64,000 nucleotides of DNA from the NCBI RefSeq assembly GCF_034043675.1, contig NZ_JAXCLA010000009.1:366474-430473 (forward strand), written 5' to 3'. Made by a program: the position numbers and the translations under genes. Numbering within the stretch: position 1 is the stretch's first letter; the number at the start of each line of letters is the position of its first letter. Source of the stretch: KK5 sp034043675. Its GTDB lineage: Bacteria > Pseudomonadota > Gammaproteobacteria > Burkholderiales > Burkholderiaceae_C. The notes under the pieces were generated by a model. That model was not told the origin of the DNA and searched no databases. It saw only the letters and a list, made by a program, of their open reading frames with translations. This document shows positions 58,998 to 64,000 of the stretch, piece by piece.

Positions 58998-60512
58998 ATG
59001 AAAAGACGCGCGGGTACGTTGGCCCGATTTACCTTGGCTGCAGGCGTGATCTCCACGTGTGGCAGCGCCCGTTCCAATACGGTCGACTGGCAGGGAGGCA
59101 GCGGGGATTGGAACGATCTTGCCCACTGGAGCAGCGCGGCGCTTCCCGACGTCGAGACAGATGTTCGTATCGTCTCGGGAGCGAGCAGCGCCCCAACGAC
59201 GGTAACAGTCAGCGATTGCTGCATGGGTGTCAGAACGTTGGTCCTGGGCGCCTACAACAGGCTGGAACTCAATGCCGAGATGGCACCGTTCGTCATGGGC
59301 GGCAGCATCGTCAATGATGGCGACATCTACGTGCGCGCCACCAGAAGCTCGGGGGAATTCGCCTTCGCCACGGACACCGTGCTGTACGGAAGCGGCACGG
59401 TTTGGCTGACAAGTAACTTGGCAGGGATTTCGCTGACTTCCGGCACGCTCACCATTGGACTCGGACAGACGATACGCGGGTCCGGCGTGATCGGCGCTGG
59501 TAATGTCGTGAATCGGGGCAACATCCTCGCGGAAGGCTTCATGACCCTGGCCGCCGGCAATGGCGGTCGCTTCGATAACAGTGGCGGCACGATCACGATC
59601 GGTGCCAACAGCTATCTGACCGTCAATCCTCGACCAGTGTCTGGCGGCCGCATCGTTGGCGGCGCCGGCAGCACGATTCGCAGCGGTGAAGTCAGCGACG
59701 TCGCGTTCAGTGGCGACGTCTCGTTGAACAGTATGCGAGTCGTCAGTGGCAGCAATAGCGGGACACTGCGTGTCAGTGCCGGAGGCGCAGCGTCGTTGGA
59801 GGGTTCCTTCGAGAACAATGGCGATATCCGGATCGGCTCGAGGGACAGCTACTACTCATCTGTTCTCGGGCTCGACGGCGATTTCACCCTTTCTGGAACC
59901 GGAACGGTCTGGCTCCTGCGTGGCCCCTTGGGAAACGTCGGCGGCCTACAGGCTGACCAGCTCGTGGTGCTTGCCGGGCAGACTATCCGAGGTGCCGGCA
60001 GCTTCGTCGTCAACAGTTTCGTCAACCACGGCCGCTTTATCGTTGAGGGCGGGCTTCTGACGATGGGCCTTCCGACTAGTGGCAATATGGAGAATCAAGG
60101 CGGCACGATCACGATCGCCCATGATGGCCAGTGGGCCCTCAGCGGCGGTGGGCTGGTCCTCGATGAAGCCTCGACGTTGACCTTCGATATCGGTTCGGGC
60201 CAGGCAGACCACGGCCAACTTGTCGTTGGCGCTGGTGCACCGCTGAGATTGGACGGCACGCTCATGCTCAACATCGGCTACGGTGCCGGCGTTGGAGACA
60301 GCTTCAATCTGCTGTCCGGCACGCTTTCGGGCACCTTTGACCAAGTGCTGACGACGGGCTATGCGCTAACGACGGCCTATTCCGCAGACGGCGTTACCGT
60401 GATCGTCGCCGGCATCTCACCGGTCCCGGAACCATCGACCTGGGTGCTACTGCTGACGGGGGCAGCAGTGCTTCTGGCGAGAAGGTGCCAGCGACGCGTA
60501 CGTCAGTGGTGA
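58998..60512 (+). CDS. PEP-CTERM sorting domain protein with beta-repeat body
   Basis: A 504-residue exported protein. An N-terminal signal peptide (MKRRAGTLARFTLAAGVIS) is followed by a Gly/Ser/Thr/Asn-rich body of short beta repeats, including two GQTIRGxG units (about residues 155 and 325), typical of beta-helical surface proteins. The C terminus has the sorting signal VPEPSTW (from about residue 476), a hydrophobic stretch VLLLTGAAVLLA and the basic tail RRCQRRVRQ. Exosortase should cleave and anchor or release it in the envelope or biofilm matrix. The ATG has AGGGGAGAAG upstream. No exosortase is in the window. It looks unrelated to the catabolic genes. Confidence 0.9.
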   Translation: MKRRAGTLARFTLAAGVISTCGSARSNTVDWQGGSGDWNDLAHWSSAALPDVETDVRIVSGASSAPTTVTVSDCCMGVRTLVLGAYNRLELNAEMAPFVMGGSIVNDGDIYVRATRSSGEFAFATDTVLYGSGTVWLTSNLAGISLTSGTLTIGLGQTIRGSGVIGAGNVVNRGNILAEGFMTLAAGNGGRFDNSGGTITIGANSYLTVNPRPVSGGRIVGGAGSTIRSGEVSDVAFSGDVSLNSMRVVSGSNSGTLRVSAGGAASLEGSFENNGDIRIGSRDSYYSSVLGLDGDFTLSGTGTVWLLRGPLGNVGGLQADQLVVLAGQTIRGAGSFVVNSFVNHGRFIVEGGLLTMGLPTSGNMENQGGTITIAHDGQWALSGGGLVLDEASTLTFDIGSGQADHGQLVVGAGAPLRLDGTLMLNIGYGAGVGDSFNLLSGTLSGTFDQVLTTGYALTTAYSADGVTVIVAGISPVPEPSTWVLLLTGAAVLLARRCQRRVRQW

Positions 60513-60851
60513 TCGTGGCCTGCGTCGCGACCGCCTGGGGCATGAGAGCATTGCGACCACGGGCGATCTACGATCGTTCCGACGCACGACGCCAGCCCAA
60601 CGAAGTGGAGTGCATGTTCGGCGACTAGATATGCATTTCGATGGGTCAGATCGTCCGTGCCGGCCGACGCTTAAAGCCACGTCTCGACTGCCTGAACCGG
60701 TCACGGAATCCCATCGTGCCAGTGCCGCAGTGCGCGCCAGGCCAATCGCACTCGTCATGTTCCGACACGCGACGAGCGGGATGTGGCCAGCATCCGAACG
60801 GTGTGGGTCGGCATGACGGCGCTCGGCGCAATTGCCAATGCCGTACGGGGC
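60513..60851. other. 339-base gap without a supported gene
   Basis: The region lies between the convergent PEP-CTERM and regulator genes. Only short frames with no recognisable product are present, and no strong hairpin with a T run or promoter-like motif was seen. I see nothing definite in it. Confidence 0.5.
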
Positions 60852-63344
60852 CTACCTGGAACCCTGGATGTCGGCCGCACTCGCCACCGGCGCCTCGAAC
60901 GCGAACGCCAGCGCGGTCGACAATGCGCTATCCATGTTCGCGCCCTGCGCGTGTAGCAGCTCGAAGCGCTCCTCGCCCAGTTCGTCACGCAGCGCGTCGA
61001 TGAGGCGCTCGCGGTCGCGAGCTTCGTTTGGCTGGCGTTTTGCTTGGCCGTGCATCGAGTACTCGCGCGCCGACGCGCCTGCCAACCTCGCCGCGTCGGC
61101 GATGCGCCCCGCGTCCAGGTGCAACAGCGCCAGTGTGTCGAGCGACGGCCAGATGCAGACGTCCAGAATCAACGCGCCCAGCCGGCGCCGACATTCGAGC
61201 GCGAGCGAGCGCGCGCGCCGCGCCTGACCCGCCTCGACGAGCGCACCAATCTGATTCGTGTACGCAATCGCCATGTTGGACGATGGCCGCGCGTCCCGAT
61301 AGCCGGCGAGAACCGATTCGCCCAATCGCACGGCCTCATCGATGTGACCGGCGGCCCGCTCAAGATCAGCCATGTTCAGCTGCGCGCGCAGCACGCCGTG
61401 GTGAAGTCCGTCGCGTTGGCAGAGCTCAAGCGCGGCGGTGAAGCTCGTCCTCGCGTCGTCGTACCGGCCGGCACTGGTCTGGAGCGTCGCTTCGGTCGAC
61501 CACCCCCGTTCGAGCACGGAAGCCGGCCAGGCCGGGTCCTCGAGCGCCTTCGCTTGAGTCAAGGCGACACGCGCCTCCGCTCCGTCGACGCGCCAATTGA
61601 ACGCGTATTCGACGAGGGCCAGGTACTCGCCACGCGCGTCACAGAGCGTGCGGTAGCGCTCGGCCGCTCGCCGAGCGGCATCGCGCGCGAGTGCTGGCTG
61701 ATCGACGCTGAGGCAGCGCGCCACCGAGAGCCAGAAACGCGCACTTGCAGGCGTATCTGCATGGTTTGGTTCGAAGTGGCGGGCCAAGGCCTCGGCGTAC
61801 GGTCGCGCCTGGGCATGGTGCGACATCTCCCAGATTGGCCAGGACGAGGCGAACAGCGCTTCTGCGATCTCGATCTCGTGCTTGAGGGCCCAATCGAGAG
61901 CCGGCCAAAGCGTGTCGAGTTCGGCTTCGTGCCGCACTCGCCAGTCGTCCGACGGGGCGTGCCACGACTCTTCGTACGCCTCGTCGAAGCGCCATCGCAG
62001 GCCCGATGCCAACCGTCGCCTCGTCGCAGACACCTCGCCCGCGGCGTTCAGCTTGTCGAGCGCGTACAGGCGCATCGTCTCGAGCAGACGGTAGCGGCGC
62101 AGTGGCGCACGCTCGACGCTTACGAGCGAGCGGTCAACCAGCGCGAGGACTGCCTCGATGACCCGAGGCGCGGGCAGCATGTCGTCGCCCAGCACGAGCG
62201 CCGCGGTCTCGAGCGAGAACGCCCCCGGAAACACTGCCAAGCGCCTTAGCACGATGCGCTCGCGTTCCGTCAGCAGTTCGTGCGACCAGTCGAGCGCGAG
62301 TGCCAGGGCGTTGCGACGCGACGCGTGCACCGATGGCGCCAGAAGCGTCAAGCGCTGTTGCAGGCGTTCGGTCAGCCCATCGATGCCGAGCGCATCGATG
62401 CGCGCTGCGGCGAGTTCAATCGCGAGTGCGTTGCCGTCCAGGGCACGGCACAGGGCTTCGGCTCGGGACGCATCGGCCGCGGTCCAGTTCGCGCCGGCAC
62501 CGACTGCACGCTCGGCGAGTAGTTGCACCGCCGCGGGCAGGGCGAGCGGCGCCAACCGGACCAGACGCTCCTCAGACAAATGCAGCGGCACTTGGCTGGT
62601 GACGAGGACGCTGGTATGTCTCGTCCCCCGCACCAGCGCCGCCGCGACGCGCGCCGTGTCGTCGGCCAGGTGCTCGGCGTTATCGAGCACGATCAGCGTG
62701 GACGCTGCGGCCAGGCGGGCGGTCAGCGTCGCCAGCGCGTCGGCATCGGGCGCGACGTGCAGGCTCAGGGTGCGCGCCACGGCCGGCGCGACCGGCGCGC
62801 CGGCGGGCAACGCGGCCAGATCGACCCACCAGACACCGTCAGCGAACTGTGCGTGCGTTTCCACCGCGAGTGCCTGCGCCAGGCGCGTCTTGCCGACGCC
62901 AGGTGCGCCGCACAAGGTGATGAGCGAGACGTGCGCCAGCAGACCGCGTAGTTCGGCGAGTTCGACCTCGCGTCCGACCATCGCGGGCAGGCGCGCCGGA
63001 ACGTTGCCGCGGCCCTGCAGGGCACCGTCCTCCTGGTCGCCACCGAGGTCGACGACCTCGAGAGCAAAACGGTAACCGCAGCCGGCGATCGTGGTGATGG
63101 CATCGGCGCCCAGCACCTTGCGCAGGGCAGCGACTTGCACGGCGAGGTTGTTGTCCTCGACCACGACGCCGGCCCACACGCGTTGCATCAACTCGTTTCG
63201 CGAAAGTAACTGCCCCGCGCGTTCGACCAGCTCGGTGAGCAACGCGAACGCCCGAGCCGTCAGCGGGACCTCGCTGCCGCGTCGAAATAGCAGGCGTTCA
63301 GCTGGCAGAAGCTTGAAGTCGCCGAAGCGATAGTGCGTGGTCAT
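60852..63344 (-). CDS. Winged-helix regulator with NTPase and TPR-like domains (AfsR/SARP-like architecture)
   Basis: An 830-residue signalling regulator. Residues about 1-100 form an OmpR/CadC-type winged helix (FGDFKLLPAERLLFRRG, LTARAFALLTELV, VQVAALRKVLG, GYRF). An NB-ARC/AAA-like NTPase follows, with Walker A GAPGVGKTRLA (about residues 145-155) and Walker B STLIVLDNAEHL (about 215-226). The C-terminal 400 residues are helical and TPR-like. Such proteins switch transcription in response to nucleotide and an unknown signal. It is divergent from the DUF4242 gene across 125 bases and is probably its regulator. No link to the catabolic genes is evident. Confidence 0.92.
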   Translation of the reverse strand: MTTHYRFGDFKLLPAERLLFRRGSEVPLTARAFALLTELVERAGQLLSRNELMQRVWAGVVVEDNNLAVQVAALRKVLGADAITTIAGCGYRFALEVVDLGGDQEDGALQGRGNVPARLPAMVGREVELAELRGLLAHVSLITLCGAPGVGKTRLAQALAVETHAQFADGVWWVDLAALPAGAPVAPAVARTLSLHVAPDADALATLTARLAAASTLIVLDNAEHLADDTARVAAALVRGTRHTSVLVTSQVPLHLSEERLVRLAPLALPAAVQLLAERAVGAGANWTAADASRAEALCRALDGNALAIELAAARIDALGIDGLTERLQQRLTLLAPSVHASRRNALALALDWSHELLTERERIVLRRLAVFPGAFSLETAALVLGDDMLPAPRVIEAVLALVDRSLVSVERAPLRRYRLLETMRLYALDKLNAAGEVSATRRRLASGLRWRFDEAYEESWHAPSDDWRVRHEAELDTLWPALDWALKHEIEIAEALFASSWPIWEMSHHAQARPYAEALARHFEPNHADTPASARFWLSVARCLSVDQPALARDAARRAAERYRTLCDARGEYLALVEYAFNWRVDGAEARVALTQAKALEDPAWPASVLERGWSTEATLQTSAGRYDDARTSFTAALELCQRDGLHHGVLRAQLNMADLERAAGHIDEAVRLGESVLAGYRDARPSSNMAIAYTNQIGALVEAGQARRARSLALECRRRLGALILDVCIWPSLDTLALLHLDAGRIADAARLAGASAREYSMHGQAKRQPNEARDRERLIDALRDELGEERFELLHAQGANMDSALSTALAFAFEAPVASAADIQGSR

Positions 63345-63469
63345 GGCGGGGTTAATGGCGAATTTAGACCGATTTCACCGCCGCGAAAGGACCGCCGTGC
63401 CGGGGGGCAACGACGATGCGCCCAGGCCGTTCGCGGCGAACGGCCAGCCACCTGTCAGGAGCCACCATC

Positions 63470-63748
63470 ATGCCCAAGTTCGTGATCGAGAGAGAAATAC
63501 CCGGCGCCGGCGCGCTGACCCCATCCGATGTTGCGGCCATCTCGCAGAAATCGTGCGCCGTGCTGCGCGACCTGGGTCCTTCAATCCAATGGGTGCACAG
63601 CTACGTCACTGACGAAAAGATCTACTGTGTCTACAACGCGCCCGACGAAGCGATGGTCCGGGAGCACGCGCGGCTGGGCGGCTTCCCGGCCAACTCGGTC
63701 GCGCGCGTGCGCATGACCATCGACCCGACCAGCGCCGAGGCTGCTTGA
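63470..63748 (+). CDS. DUF4242 family small protein
   Basis: A 92-residue protein starting MPKFVIEREIPGAGALTP and containing WVHSYVTDEKIYCVYNAPDEAMVREHARLGGFPA, quoted in parts (for example VHSYVTDEKIYCVYNAP), which matches the DUF4242 (SCO4226-like, nickel-binding) family. The fold is a ferredoxin-like dimer. Its function is unclear; metal binding is reported for one member. It is divergent from the 830-residue regulator, an arrangement typical of regulator and target. RBS CAGGAG precedes the ATG at 63470. Confidence 0.9.
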   Translation: MPKFVIEREIPGAGALTPSDVAAISQKSCAVLRDLGPSIQWVHSYVTDEKIYCVYNAPDEAMVREHARLGGFPANSVARVRMTIDPTSAEAA

Positions 63749-63875
63749 TCGCGTGCCGACGCGGGGCGGCAGCCTTCAGGCAACCGTTACGTCCACATCG
63801 CCACCGGCATGGGGACATGCGTCGCACCGATTGACCACATTGTCGGGGGCGGTCGGTCGCCAATGACGGCAATTG

Positions 63876-63960
63876 TTTAGGTTTGTCCGACACCTGCCCG
63901 TCGCGGCAGACAGCTCGCCGCGGTACACCGACCTGAGGGCAGGTGTTGGGTAAACCTCAA
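63876..63960. repeat. Imperfect 24-bp inverted repeat near the window end
   Basis: Arm 63876-63899 (starting TTTAGGTTTGTCCGACACC) and arm 63937-63960 (starting GGGCAGGTGTTGGG) are inverted repeats matching at about 20 of 24 positions around a 37-base spacer. The element lies 127 bases after the DUF4242 stop. It could be a structured RNA, a terminator without a T run, or the end of a mobile element beginning beyond the window. Confidence 0.55.
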
Positions 63961-64000
63961 GGGAGGAAACCGCGGCGCACGTGGTGGTGCTTGTCGAAGC

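Noticed and set aside
1..64000. Search by eye for tRNA, rRNA, CRISPR arrays and insertion sequences
   Set aside because: No cloverleaf-like, rRNA-like or regularly spaced repeat pattern and no transposase motif was seen. A covariance-model scan was not possible, so small RNAs could be missed.

Overview
The window looks like a chromosomal piece of a GC-rich aerobic proteobacterium, most likely a betaproteobacterium of the Burkholderiales. This is inferred from codon use, the mix of CaiB/BaiF, acyl-CoA dehydrogenase, short-chain dehydrogenase (SDR) and single-chain indolepyruvate oxidoreductase genes, and a lone PEP-CTERM protein. No rRNA, tRNA, CRISPR array or intact mobile element was seen.

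About 58 kb is one large catabolic region made of tightly packed operons with many 1 to 14 base start/stop overlaps. Layout: (a) 0.1-4.5 kb, an SDR, an acyl-CoA ligase, a TetR regulator with a basic Ala/Pro/Lys tail, and an atypical SDR. (b) 5.0-20.0 kb, a 15-gene plus-strand operon: amidohydrolase, FAH hydrolase, hydroxyacyl-CoA dehydrogenase, thiolase, CMD-family protein, glutathione peroxidase, double CaiB/BaiF CoA-transferase, SDRs, an ACAD10/11-like dehydrogenase coupled to its APH-type kinase, two transporters and an AraC regulator. (c) 20.0-32.8 kb, a minus-strand operon: HsaA/HPAH-C2-like monooxygenase, TetR, flavoprotein, MFS, cytochrome P450, three NTF2-fold proteins, a flavin reductase with a C-terminal sensor-like domain, GST, an unrecognised 344-residue protein, SDR, a second MFS and a second TetR. 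(d) 34.0-45.0 kb, a minus-strand operon: amidohydrolase, two paired acyl-CoA dehydrogenases, enoyl-CoA hydratase family protein, another acyl-CoA dehydrogenase, a second kinase (apparently frameshifted), SDR, KstD-like flavoprotein and a tannase-family esterase. (e) 45.2-58.2 kb, IclR, a 3Fe-4S-type ferredoxin, SDR, extradiol dioxygenase, LysR, further SDRs, a 1162-residue indolepyruvate:ferredoxin oxidoreductase, LysR and a zinc alcohol dehydrogenase. (f) 58.2-64 kb, an apparently unrelated end: PEP-CTERM protein, an 830-residue winged-helix/NTPase regulator and a DUF4242 protein.

Together the genes suggest breakdown of a bulky hydroxylated, probably polycyclic or terpenoid/aromatic ester. 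An esterase and P450/SDR steps would prepare the substrate. Side chains would go through CoA ligation and beta-oxidation, including a phosphorylation-assisted route for hydroxyacyl-CoAs. A ring would be hydroxylated by the two-component flavin monooxygenase and opened by the extradiol dioxygenase. The actual substrate cannot be read from the sequence.

The most notable observation outside the genes is a recurrent 25-bp dyad, TGAAC-N15-GTTCA. It occurs in eight intergenic regions (three perfect, the others degenerate to varying degrees) and would tie most of the operons into one regulon.
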